64,000 nucleotides of DNA from Janibacter alkaliphilus. GTDB taxonomy: Bacteria; Actinomycetota; Actinomycetes; Actinomycetales; Dermatophilaceae. The position numbers and the translations under genes were made by a program. The notes under the pieces are model-generated. The model was not told where the DNA came from. It ran no database searches and worked only from the letters and a program-made list of their open reading frames with translations. Below, in pieces: positions 11,156 to 18,671 of the stretch; position 1 is the stretch's first letter, and each line of letters starts with the position of its first letter. Location of the stretch: assembly GCF_013408565.1 (NCBI RefSeq), contig NZ_JACBZX010000001.1, forward strand, positions 2,728,001 to 2,792,000, in the 5' to 3' direction.

Positions 11156-12421
11156 TCAGAGCGGCAGGCCGAGCAGCGCCCGGCACAGCGCCGCGACCTC
11201 ACCGGGCGCCGCCGGGTCGGCCGGCGACGTCGGGTCGGCCGTCTCGCTGAGCGCAGCGTCGACCCAGGCATCGACCGCCGCGACGGCACCGACCGTGTCC
11301 AGGTCGTCGGCGGTCCGCGCCCGCACGGCCTCCAGGGTCGGGGCGGCGGCGGGTCCGCCCGGCCGGGCGAAGGCCTCGCGCCACCGCGCCAGCCGGCTCT
11401 CCGCGGCCGGCAGATCCTCCGGGGTCCACTCCCAGTCGGTGCGGTAGTGGTGCCCGAGCAGCGCCAGCCGGATCGCCGCCGGGTCGTGCCCCTCGGCACG
11501 CAGCGTCGAGACCCGCACGAGGTTGCCCTTGGACTTGCTCATCTTCTCGCCGTCGTAGCCGACCATCGCCTGGTGCGTGGTGTGCCCGGCGAAGGGCGGG
11601 TCGTGGGTGATCGCCTCGGCCTGCAGCACCGACATCTCGTGGTGCGGGAAGACCAGGTCGCTGCCGCCGCCCTGCACGTCGATCTGCGGGCCCAGGTGGT
11701 GCATGGCGATCGCGGTGCACTCGATGTGCCAGCCCGGGCGACCGTCGCCGAGCACCCCGCCGGGCCACGCCGGCTCGCCCTCCCGGGCGCCGCGCCACAG
11801 CAGCGGGTCCAGCGGGTCGCGCTTGCCGGGGCGCTCCGGGTCCCCGCCGCGCTCGGCCGAGAGCACGGTCATCTCCTCCCGCGGCAGGTGGCACAGCACC
11901 CCGGCCCCGGCGGTCACCGACAGGTCGAGGTAGGTGTCCCGGGCCCCGGTGGACTCGTCGACCACCTCGTAGGTCGCACCCTCCTCGCGCAGCGCGGTGA
12001 CGGCGGCGACGATGACCTCCATCGACTCCACGACCCCGACGAGGTGGTCCGGCGGGATGACCGCCAGGGCCGCCATGTCCTCGGTGTAGAGACCGGTCTG
12101 GTCCTGCGCCAGCTCACGCCAGTCGATCCCGTCCCGGGCGGCCCGCTCCAGCAGCGGGTCGTCGATGTCGGTGACGTTCTGCACGTAGCTCACCTCGTGC
12201 CCTGCGTCGAGCAGCGCCCGGTGCACCAGGTCGAAGGTGACGTAGGTCGCCGCGTGCCCCAGATGGGTGGTGTCGTAGGGGGTCACCCCGCAGACGTAGA
12301 GCCGGGCGTGGTCGCCACGTACCTCGACGGGGCGGACCTCGTCGCGGGCCACGTCGTGGAGCCGCAGCGGGACCCCTTCGCCGTCGACGGTGGGCAGGGT
12401 CGGACGCGGCCACGATCTCAC
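11156..12421 (-). CDS. mshC: L-cysteine:1D-myo-inositol 2-amino-2-deoxy-alpha-D-glucopyranoside ligase
   Basis: ATP-dependent ligation of cysteine to GlcN-Ins, the third step of mycothiol synthesis. It is a cysteinyl-tRNA-synthetase paralogue of 421 aa: zinc-binding C44 in YVCGVTPYD, the HIGH-type motif HLGH at 53-56, and KMSKSKG near 290. The anticodon-binding half of CysS is absent, which separates MshC from CysS. GTG at 12421 has a TAGGGT exactly 6 nt upstream. It follows SCO1664, DUF3090 and the histidine phosphatase on the same strand, the standard actinobacterial order. Confidence 0.95.
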   Translation of the reverse strand: MRSWPRPTLPTVDGEGVPLRLHDVARDEVRPVEVRGDHARLYVCGVTPYDTTHLGHAATYVTFDLVHRALLDAGHEVSYVQNVTDIDDPLLERAARDGIDWRELAQDQTGLYTEDMAALAVIPPDHLVGVVESMEVIVAAVTALREEGATYEVVDESTGARDTYLDLSVTAGAGVLCHLPREEMTVLSAERGGDPERPGKRDPLDPLLWRGAREGEPAWPGGVLGDGRPGWHIECTAIAMHHLGPQIDVQGGGSDLVFPHHEMSVLQAEAITHDPPFAGHTTHQAMVGYDGEKMSKSKGNLVRVSTLRAEGHDPAAIRLALLGHHYRTDWEWTPEDLPAAESRLARWREAFARPGGPAAAPTLEAVRARTADDLDTVGAVAAVDAWVDAALSETADPTSPADPAAPGEVAALCRALLGLPL

Positions 12422-12427
12422 GGGGTC

Positions 12428-12433
12428 ACCCTA
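12428..12433 (-). promoter_or_regulatory. -10 element of leaderless mshC
   Basis: TAGGGT on the minus strand, 6 nt before the GTG at 12421, within the 68-bp gap after the SCO1664-family gene. Confidence 0.6.
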
Positions 12434-12489
12434 ACCAGCCGCACCGACCGCCTCCGTCGCCGACCCGGTGCGGGGTCCGGCGCGGCGGC

Positions 12490-13275
12490 CTAGAGCGGCG
12501 GCCAGGGCACCGACGGCCAGTCCCCCGAGGGCTGCGGGTGCCGACCGGAGCTCAGCAGCGCCTCCACCCGCTCGCGCAGCGCGGCCACCTCGGAGATCGT
12601 CAGCAGCTCGTCGAGCTCGGCCTCCCCGTCGGTCCCTGGGGCGATGGCCTCAGCCAGCCGGCGGAGCCGGTCGAGGTCGGCGTCGGCGATCGGCTCTCCG
12701 GCCCACCCCCAGAGCACGGTGCGCAGCTTGGGCTCGGCGTGCAGGCACACGCCGTGGTCGATGCCGAGGGTGGCGCCGTCGCGGTCGAGGACGTGGCTGC
12801 CCTTGCGGTCGGAGTTGTTGAGCACGGCGTCGAGCACGGCCAGGGAGCGCAGCGGCGCGCTGTCCGGGTGGCTGACCACGACGGGGTCGCCGACCTCGTC
12901 CTCGCCGTGCAGCACCGGGAGGTAGCTTGCCGGCACCTCGTCCGGGTCGGTGACGGTGATGGGGCTCGGCGCGGTGACCGGCTGCTCGCCCACCCAGCGC
13001 TGCACCGCGCCGGGCCCGAGCGGCCCGTCGCGCAGCACCGTCTCCGGCACGAGGTCGAAGCCGCCCAGCCGGGAGACGACGTAGGTGGCCACCTCGCGCC
13101 CGGCGAGGGTGCCGTCGGGGAAGTCCCACAGCGGGCGCTCCCCGGCCACCGGCTTGTAGATCACCGGGATGCGGCGCTGGTCCGTGACGACCTCGGCGAG
13201 CACGGCCAGGTTGCTGGCCCGCGGGTGCGCCCCCAGCAGCTCCAGCTCGCCGTCGCGCAGCGCGCCCTCCTCCAC
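12490..13275 (-). CDS. SCO1664-family protein (PI3/4-kinase-like fold)
   Basis: Conserved actinobacterial protein of 261 aa, function unknown. Kinase-like signs: lysine in VIYKPVAGERPLWDFPDG (about 38-55), catalytic-loop-like NNSDRKGSH and metal-loop-like GIDHG, both in the second half. The same two motifs recur in the HipA-like protein at 22322. The start GTG lies 2 nt after the TGA of the DUF3090 gene, so the two are probably translated together. Confidence 0.8.
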   Translation of the reverse strand: MEEGALRDGELELLGAHPRASNLAVLAEVVTDQRRIPVIYKPVAGERPLWDFPDGTLAGREVATYVVSRLGGFDLVPETVLRDGPLGPGAVQRWVGEQPVTAPSPITVTDPDEVPASYLPVLHGEDEVGDPVVVSHPDSAPLRSLAVLDAVLNNSDRKGSHVLDRDGATLGIDHGVCLHAEPKLRTVLWGWAGEPIADADLDRLRRLAEAIAPGTDGEAELDELLTISEVAALRERVEALLSSGRHPQPSGDWPSVPWPPL

Positions 13276-13277
13276 GC

Positions 13278-13811
13278 TCAGCGGCGGTAGCCGTTGGCCC
13301 GCGGGCAGATGTGGCCGTCGGGGTCGATCGGGCCGCCGCAGAAGGGGCAGGACGGCCGTCCGGCCTGCACGACGGTCTCGCAGCGCCGGGCGAAGGCGCG
13401 GGCCTGGGCCGGGTCCAGCACGACCCGAAGGGTGTTGAGGTCGGCCGCCTCGCCGGCGGCCTGCTCCCCCACCTCGTCCGGGTCGTGGTCGTGGGCCTCG
13501 ATGACGACGACGTGCCGGTCCTCGTCCCAGGCCAGCGAGATGGCCGAGACCCGGAAGTCCTCCGAGATCGGGGTGTCCAGCGGGGCGTTGTCCGCGGCCT
13601 CGGCAGCCGCGGCCACCGTGGACTCGGTGCCGGCGAGCTGGTCGAGCAGCTCGCCGATCCGCTCGGCGAGCACCTGGGCGTGCACCTTCTCCACGGCGAC
13701 ATGCACCCGGCGCTCGTGGCTGCTGGCCTGCAGGAAGAAGGTCCGCTCACCGGCAGGACCGACGGTGCCCACGACGAAGCGCTGCGGCGGGTCGAACTCG
13801 ACGACGGTCAT
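13278..13811 (-). CDS. DUF3090 family protein
   Basis: 177 aa, conserved in Actinobacteria, no known function. Begins VVEFDPPQRFVVGTVGPAGERTFFLQA and ends with a small cysteine pair (CPFCGGPIDPDGHICPR) that may bind zinc. Always found with SCO1664 and the phosphoglycerate-mutase-like gene near mshC. ATG at 13811, leaderless-type -10 overlapping the stop of the preceding gene. Confidence 0.85.
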   Translation of the reverse strand: MTVVEFDPPQRFVVGTVGPAGERTFFLQASSHERRVHVAVEKVHAQVLAERIGELLDQLAGTESTVAAAAEAADNAPLDTPISEDFRVSAISLAWDEDRHVVVIEAHDHDPDEVGEQAAGEAADLNTLRVVLDPAQARAFARRCETVVQAGRPSCPFCGGPIDPDGHICPRANGYRR

Positions 13812-13817
13812 GCTCCG

Positions 13818-13823
13818 ACCCTA
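13818..13823 (-). promoter_or_regulatory. -10 of DUF3090 gene, overlapping upstream stop codon
   Basis: TAGGGT on the minus strand ends 6 nt before the ATG at 13811. Its first three bases (13823-13821) are also the TAG stop of the histidine-phosphatase gene. Confidence 0.6.
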
Positions 13824-14513
13824 GCCCGCGCCGCCACCGACGACGGCGTCGCCGTCCCGCCCGGCCTCGGGCGGGGCGATCGTCAGCCGCCGGCCGGTGT
13901 CGTTGGTGCGCAGCAGCATCGAGCGACCCTCGCGGCGCTGCACCACCGACACCGAGGCCGGGTCGACGTGCTGGCGCTGCAGGTGCGCCAGGCCGCCGCC
14001 GGCGGCCTCGGCGAGCACCGCCTTGATGACGTCGCCGTGCGAGACCGCCAGCCAGGCGGCGTGCGGGCCGTGCTCGGCGGCGACCTCCGCGTCGATCTCG
14101 GCCACCGCCGCCACCGCGCGGTGGTACATCTGGCGCAGCGACTCAGCCGGATACTCCTCCCCCGGCGGGAAGGCGGCGCTCTCCGGGTCGTCCTGCACGG
14201 TGCGCCACAGCGGCTCCGCGGCGAGCTCCTTGAGGGGGCGCCCGGTCCAGGCGCCGTAGCGGCACTCGGCCAGGCCCTCGTGCTGCTGATCCTGCATCCC
14301 GCGGGCCCGCAGCAGCGGCTCCGCGGTCTGCCGGCAGCGCAGCAGCGGAGAGGTCACCACCCGCACCAGGGGCACCTCGGCGAGCCGGTCGGCGAGGTCG
14401 GTGGCCTGCTCCCGGCCGGTGTCGTCGAGGGCGACGTCGGGGGTCCAGCCCGCCAGCACCCCGGCGGTGTTGGCGCTGGAGCGGCCGTGGCGGGCGAGGA
14501 TGCAGTAGGGCAC
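13821..14513 (-). CDS. Histidine phosphatase (MSMEG_4193-like phosphomutase family)
   Basis: 230 aa with the histidine-phosphatase signature R8-H9-G10 (ILARHGRSSANTAG) and the second histidine in WLAVSHGDVIKAVL. Family members are called phosphoglycerate mutases, but the substrate of this conserved actinobacterial version is not known. GTG at 14513 has a TATCCT -10. Divergent from corA; heads the gene run toward mshC. Confidence 0.85.
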   Translation of the reverse strand: MPYCILARHGRSSANTAGVLAGWTPDVALDDTGREQATDLADRLAEVPLVRVVTSPLLRCRQTAEPLLRARGMQDQQHEGLAECRYGAWTGRPLKELAAEPLWRTVQDDPESAAFPPGEEYPAESLRQMYHRAVAAVAEIDAEVAAEHGPHAAWLAVSHGDVIKAVLAEAAGGGLAHLQRQHVDPASVSVVQRREGRSMLLRTNDTGRRLTIAPPEAGRDGDAVVGGGAG

Positions 14514-14520
14514 GGGCGGC

Positions 14521-14526
14521 AGGATA
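14521..14526 (-). promoter_or_regulatory. -10 element of leaderless histidine-phosphatase gene
   Basis: TATCCT on the minus strand, 7 nt before the GTG at 14513, in a 49-bp divergent gap shared with corA. Confidence 0.5.
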
Positions 14527-14550
14527 CGTGCGCGATCGTGGCCGTCCGGC

Positions 14551-14556
14551 GAGACT
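14551..14556 (+). promoter_or_regulatory. Weak -10 of corA
   Basis: GAGACT ends 6 nt before the GTG at 14563. The first base departs from TANNNT, so the call is weaker than the others. Confidence 0.35.
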
Positions 14557-14562
14557 GGGGGC

Positions 14563-15756
14563 GTGATCGTCGACCAGGCCCGCTACCGCGACGGGCAGCG
14601 CACCGGCTGCCAGGACATCCACGCCGAGCTGCAGGCCATCCGCAGTCATCGTCGGGCCGAGGCGGAGGCGGAGAATGCGACCCCGTCGAGCGCCGCCGGA
14701 GGCGACGGACCGGACCCGACCGGCTCCGGGGCGCCGAGCAGCGACTTCCTCTGGGTCGGCCTGAAGGACCCGAGCACCGAGACCTTCGACCGGGTCGTCG
14801 GCGACCAGCTCCACCTGCACCCGCTGGCCGTCGAGGACGCCGTCCAGGGCGACCAGCGTCCCAAGCTGGAGCGCTACGACGGCGGCTACTTCGCGGTGCT
14901 GCGGCCGCTGCGCTACCTCGAGGACACCCAGGACATCGAGTCCGGTGAGCTCATGGTCTTCCTCGAGGAGGACGTGCTGCTGACCGTGCGGCTCGGCGAG
15001 GCCACCCCGCTGGACGGGCTGCGCTCCCGGCTGGAGCACGAGCAGCCGGAGGCGCTGGCGCAGGGGCCGTGGGGCGTCTTCTGGGCGATCCTCGACCTCA
15101 TCGTCGACCAGTACCTCGACATCGAGGACCGGGTGCAGGAGGACCTCGAGGAGCTGGAGGCCGGCATCTTCTCCGCCGACCGACGGGTGACCTCGGAGCA
15201 GATCTACCGGCTCAAGCGCGAGGTGCTGGAGTTCAAGCGGGCGGCGCTGCCGCTGCAGCGGGCGATGCGGCTGCTGCTGGGCCCCTCCAGCCCGGTGCCG
15301 ATGGAGGAGATGCGGCTCTACTACCGCGACGTGGCCGACCACCTCAACCTCGTCATCGACAACACCGAGAGCCAGAGCCGGCTGCTCAGCGACATGCTCA
15401 GCGCCCACCTGGCCCAGCTGGGGGTGCGGCAGAACGAGGACATGCGCCGGATCTCGGCGTGGGTCGGCATCGCCGCCCTGCCGACGCTGGTCGCCGGGAT
15501 CTACGGGATGAACTTCCAAGTCATGCCCGAGCTGACCGCCAGCGTCACCGTCGGCGGCCGGGAGGTCTACTACGGCTACTACCTGGCGATCGGCTTCATG
15601 CTGCTGATCTGCCTGGGCCTCTACGTCGTGCTGCACCGGGCCGGATGGCTGGGCCCCTCGCTCACCGAGCGGCTACGGGCCGAGCAGGAGCGCGACCGGC
15701 AGCGTCGCGCGGACGCGCGCGGCGGCGAGCCTCAGCGGCGGTCGTCGGCGTCGTAG
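14563..15756 (+). CDS. corA: CorA-family magnesium/cobalt channel
   Basis: Pentameric divalent-cation channel of the inner membrane, 397 aa. Long acidic cytoplasmic N-terminal domain (about 1-300) ending in the stalk helix, then two membrane helices: one ending with the selectivity loop YGMNFQVMPEL (GMN near residue 315) and the last at about YLAIGFMLLICLGLYVVL. The short C-terminal tail is Arg-rich. Start GTG at 14563. The 3' end overlaps the convergent acidic-protein gene by 25 nt. Confidence 0.93.
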   Translation: MIVDQARYRDGQRTGCQDIHAELQAIRSHRRAEAEAENATPSSAAGGDGPDPTGSGAPSSDFLWVGLKDPSTETFDRVVGDQLHLHPLAVEDAVQGDQRPKLERYDGGYFAVLRPLRYLEDTQDIESGELMVFLEEDVLLTVRLGEATPLDGLRSRLEHEQPEALAQGPWGVFWAILDLIVDQYLDIEDRVQEDLEELEAGIFSADRRVTSEQIYRLKREVLEFKRAALPLQRAMRLLLGPSSPVPMEEMRLYYRDVADHLNLVIDNTESQSRLLSDMLSAHLAQLGVRQNEDMRRISAWVGIAALPTLVAGIYGMNFQVMPELTASVTVGGREVYYGYYLAIGFMLLICLGLYVVLHRAGWLGPSLTERLRAEQERDRQRRADARGGEPQRRSSAS

Positions 15757-16070
15757 TCCTCGTCGTCGAGGCCGGAGTAGGACTGCTCGTCCTCGTCCTC
15801 GTCATAGTCCTCGTCGTCGCCCTGACCGCTACGGTCACGGTCCTCGCCCACGATCTCGTCGGCGAGCTGCTCGTCGACGACGATCAGCGGGGTCATCTCG
15901 CCGGTCGCCTCGTGCAGGGCGTCGTCGTAGGCCTCGAAGGCGTCGGCGAGGTCCTCGTAGGCGGCGATCACCCGCGGGTCGTCCTCCCCGCGACGCTGGG
16001 AGGAGGCCTCGAGGTGGCGCTCGAGCGCGGCGATCAGCTTGTTGAGCTCAGGGCGCGGGTCGGACGGCAT
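15732..16070 (-). CDS. Small acidic protein, unknown function
   Basis: 112 aa. Residues 1-72 look helical and soluble; from about 73 the chain is almost only Asp, Glu, Gly, Tyr and Arg, with repeated DEDYD units. No domain recognised. ATG at 16070 is supported by a TACGGT -10 placed 6 nt upstream, and the frame reads against corA only for its last 25 nt, so I take it as real. Confidence 0.65.
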   Translation of the reverse strand: MPSDPRPELNKLIAALERHLEASSQRRGEDDPRVIAAYEDLADAFEAYDDALHEATGEMTPLIVVDEQLADEIVGEDRDRSGQGDDEDYDEDEDEQSYSGLDDEDYDADDRR

Positions 16071-16076
16071 GGCACG

Positions 16077-16082
16077 ACCGTA
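16077..16082 (-). promoter_or_regulatory. -10 element of leaderless acidic-protein gene
   Basis: TACGGT on the minus strand, 6 nt before the ATG at 16070. Confidence 0.55.
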
Positions 16083-16094
16083 CCGCCCGTGGGC

Positions 16095-16100
16095 CAGAAT
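16095..16100 (+). promoter_or_regulatory. -10 element of DUF5703 gene
   Basis: CAGAAT ends 8 nt before the ATG at 16109; divergent from the promoter at 16077. Confidence 0.45.
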
Positions 16101-16108
16101 GGCCGACG

Positions 16109-16312
16109 ATGACCGAGTACGAGTTCCGTGTCCTGCACTTCTCCCGGGAGACGACCCGCGCCGACGTGCGTCAGGCCCTGGCCGACCACGCCGAGTACGG
16201 CCGCTGGGAGCTGCACCGGACGATCACCTACCTCGGCGGCGGCCGCAAGGCGTGGCTGCGCCGCAAGATCCTGCGGGTGCCGCACCCGCGCACCCTCAGC
16301 CCGAGCAGCTGA
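16109..16312 (+). CDS. DUF5703 family small protein
   Basis: 67 aa, basic. Matches the conserved actinobacterial pattern YEFRVLHFSRETTRADVR followed by LADHAEYGRWELHRT and a lysine/arginine-rich WLRRKILR end. Function unknown. No Shine-Dalgarno; leaderless start likely. Confidence 0.8.
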   Translation: MTEYEFRVLHFSRETTRADVRQALADHAEYGRWELHRTITYLGGGRKAWLRRKILRVPHPRTLSPSS

Positions 16313-16315
16313 CCC

Positions 16316-16335
16316 GCGCCCGGTCTGACCGGCGC
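16316..16335. terminator. Possible bidirectional terminator hairpin
   Basis: In the 24-bp gap between two convergent genes, GCGCCCGGTC and GACCGGCGC can pair with one bulged base. The loop is very tight and there is no T-tract. Confidence 0.3.
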
Positions 16336-16336
16336 C

Positions 16337-17671
16337 TCAGCAGGTGTCGATGAGCCGCGCCAGCACCCGGGTGCCGAAGCGCAGGCTCTCCACCGGCACC
16401 TTCTCGTCGATCCCGTGGAACATCGGCGCGAAATCGATGTCGGCCGGCAGCCGCAGCGGGGCGAAGCCGTAGCCGGTGATCCCCAGCAGCGAGAGGGCCT
16501 TGTTGTCGGTGCCGCCGGAGAGGCAGTAGGGCAGGATCTCCGCGCCGGGGTCCTCGGTGGTCAGCGCCGCCGTCATCGCCTCGACGAGGTCCCCCTCGAA
16601 GGGGGCGTCGATGGCGATGTCGCTGTGCTCCACCCGCACCTCGACCCGGTCGCCGGCCAGCTCGCGGATGGTCGCCAGCAGGTCCTCCTCGTGGCCGGGC
16701 AGGTAGCGGCAGTCCACCCGCGCCTCGGCGTGCTGCGGGATGACGTTGTGCTTGTAGCCGGCGTCGAGCATGGTGACGTTCGCGGTGTCCTGCAGGGTCC
16801 CGCGCACGAAGCCCTCGGCGCCGCCGAGGTGCCCGACGAGCTCGTCGAGGTCCTCGTCGGAGTAGGCGGTGCCGGTGATCTCGGAGAGCCGGTCGAGCAG
16901 CTCGCGGACGCTGACGATGAACTCCCGCGGCCACTTGTGCGCGGCGATCCGGGTCAGCGCCTCGGCGAGGTGGACGATGGCGTTGTCGTCGTTGGGCACC
17001 GAGCCGTGCCCGGCCCGTCCCTGGGCGGTGAGGGTGAGCCAGGCGATCCCCTTCTCCTGGGTCTGCAGCAGGTAGGCCCGCTGCTGGCCGCCCTCGGGGG
17101 TGGGCACGGTGACGCTGTAGCCGCCGACCTCGCTGATCGCCTCGGTGATGCCGTCGAAGAGCTCGGGGTGCTCCTTGACGAGGAAGTGGCTGCCGAGGTC
17201 GCCGCCGGCCTCCTCGTCGGCGAAGAAGATGACCAGCAGGTCCCGGGGCGGCACGACGCCGTCGCGGGCCATCCGGCGCACGTTCGCGAGGATCATCGCG
17301 TCCATGTCCTTCATGTCGACGGCGCCGCGGCCCCAGATGCACCCGTCCTTCTCGACGGCCTCGAAGGGCGGGACGCTCCAGTCCTCGGCGTTGGCCGGGA
17401 CGACGTCGAGGTGGCCGTGCAGGCACAGCCCGCCGCGCTCCCGGTCCTGGCCGGGGATGCGCACGACGACGCTGACCCGGCCCGGCTCTGACTCGAAGAG
17501 CTGCGGCTCCAGGCCGACCTCGCGCAGCTGCGCCGCGACGTAGTCGGCGGCCTCGGCCTCGCCCGGCCCGGCGACGTCCGGGCCGTAGTTCGTCGTGTCG
17601 ATCCGGATGAGGTCGCGGCAGATGCGGACGACCTCGTCCTCGGGATCGGTGCTGGTGGCCTGCTCGCTCAT
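16337..17671 (-). CDS. M20/M25/M40-family zinc metallohydrolase
   Basis: 444 aa; dipeptidase/acetylornithine-deacetylase/DapE superfamily with a two-zinc site. Visible ligands: LHGHLDVVP, GRGAVDMKDMDAM, and FFADEEAGGDLGS; the dimerisation domain is in the middle (about 190-310) and the final histidine is in MFHGIDEKVP. The substrate cannot be deduced; DapE itself usually sits with dapD and this one does not. ATG at 17671 with a leaderless-type -10. Confidence 0.9.
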   Translation of the reverse strand: MSEQATSTDPEDEVVRICRDLIRIDTTNYGPDVAGPGEAEAADYVAAQLREVGLEPQLFESEPGRVSVVVRIPGQDRERGGLCLHGHLDVVPANAEDWSVPPFEAVEKDGCIWGRGAVDMKDMDAMILANVRRMARDGVVPPRDLLVIFFADEEAGGDLGSHFLVKEHPELFDGITEAISEVGGYSVTVPTPEGGQQRAYLLQTQEKGIAWLTLTAQGRAGHGSVPNDDNAIVHLAEALTRIAAHKWPREFIVSVRELLDRLSEITGTAYSDEDLDELVGHLGGAEGFVRGTLQDTANVTMLDAGYKHNVIPQHAEARVDCRYLPGHEEDLLATIRELAGDRVEVRVEHSDIAIDAPFEGDLVEAMTAALTTEDPGAEILPYCLSGGTDNKALSLLGITGYGFAPLRLPADIDFAPMFHGIDEKVPVESLRFGTRVLARLIDTC

Positions 17672-17677
17672 GCCGCC

Positions 17678-17683
17678 ACTGTA
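17678..17683 (-). promoter_or_regulatory. -10 element of leaderless M20 gene
   Basis: TACAGT on the minus strand, 6 nt before the ATG at 17671. Confidence 0.6.
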
Positions 17684-17721
17684 GGGGCCGTCGGCGTGGG
17701 CGCTGAGGGCGGCGGGGCGGG

Positions 17722-18381
17722 TCAGTTCGGGTTGGCCTCGCCGCGGGGCACCGGCACGGCGCGGAAGGTGGTGACGATGCCGAGCTCGCGCTGCACCAGG
17801 GCCAGGGCGGCCCGCAGCCGCTCGCCGTCGCCGCCGGCCTCGAGGATCTGCTGCCTCTCTCGCACCGGCAGCGGCATCGCCTGGGTGACCTGGGCGGCGA
17901 CCCGCTCCAGCGGGCCGGTGACCAGGGTCTCCGGGCTGCCCACCGCGCGCTGGTACCTGGCGAAGGTGACGACGAGTCGCTCGGCCAGGCGCCGGGCCTC
18001 GGCGCGGGTGACGCTCTCGTCGTCGCTCAGCGCGGTGACCTCCGCAGTGAGGTATGGCCGTCCGGTGTCGACGAGCTCGTCGAGGCGGAAGCGGCGCACC
18101 CCGGTGGTGGCGATCCGGATGGTGTGCGGGCGCCCTTCCTCGCGGACGACGTCGGCAGCCTCGACGCGGGCGGTGCAGCCGACGGCGAAGAGGTCCTCGG
18201 CCCGGCCGGCGCCGACCTCGTGACCGCGGCGGATGGCGACCACCCCGAAGAGGCGCTCGGCGGGCTCCCGCTCGCGCAGGTCCTGCAGCAGGGTGAGGTA
18301 GCGCGGCTCGAAGATCTGCAGCGGCAGGTGGCCCCCGGGCAGCAGGACGGTGCCCAGCGGGAAGATCGGCAGCACTGCCAT
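17722..18381 (-). CDS. LON-substrate-binding-domain protein
   Basis: 219 aa consisting of the N-terminal LON domain alone (AVLPIFPLGTVLLPGGHLPLQ; IFEPRYLTLLQDL), without ATPase or protease parts. Such proteins are widespread in actinomycetes and of unknown job. I prefer ATG at 18381, giving the usual family start; a GTG at 18399 would add six residues. Confidence 0.8.
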   Translation of the reverse strand: MAVLPIFPLGTVLLPGGHLPLQIFEPRYLTLLQDLREREPAERLFGVVAIRRGHEVGAGRAEDLFAVGCTARVEAADVVREEGRPHTIRIATTGVRRFRLDELVDTGRPYLTAEVTALSDDESVTRAEARRLAERLVVTFARYQRAVGSPETLVTGPLERVAAQVTQAMPLPVRERQQILEAGGDGERLRAALALVQRELGIVTTFRAVPVPRGEANPN

Positions 18382-18507
18382 GGGCACAGTGTGCGCCACG
18401 CCGGCCCGCGACGGGTCCGGCGCCGCCCGGTGATTCGGTCGGCTCCGGCGCTGCGTGCTACCTTTTCTCCTCGGTGCGCAGCCCTCCCCGGGCCGCTCGC
18501 CCCACTC

Positions 18508-18596
18508 GTCCGGGTGGCGGAATTGGCAGACGCGCTAGCTTGAGGTGCTAGTGCCCGTATTAGGGCATGGGGGTTCAAGTCCCCCCTCGGACACCA
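18508..18596 (+). tRNA. tRNA-Leu (anticodon GAG)
   Basis: Class II tRNA of 89 nt with encoded CCA. Acceptor GTCCGGG pairs with CTCGGAC; the D arm is GGCGGAATTGGCAGACGC; the anticodon stem is CTAGC/GCTAG with loop TTGAGGT, so the anticodon is GAG at 18542-18544. It has a long variable arm and the T loop GGTTCAAGTCC. Followed at once by a strong terminator hairpin. Confidence 0.97.
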
Positions 18597-18600
18597 TCTG

Positions 18601-18637
18601 ACGAAGGCCCCGACCGATCCTCGGTCGGGGCCTTCGT
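18601..18637 (+). terminator. Terminator of tRNA-Leu
   Basis: Perfect 17-bp stem (18601-18617 with 18621-18637) and 3-nt loop TCC, starting 5 nt after the tRNA. No long T run, as usual in high-GC genomes. It may also end the convergent AraC gene. Confidence 0.85.
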
Positions 18638-18671
18638 CGTGCTCTGCCTCAGGGGTGGGTGCGACCCGGGA

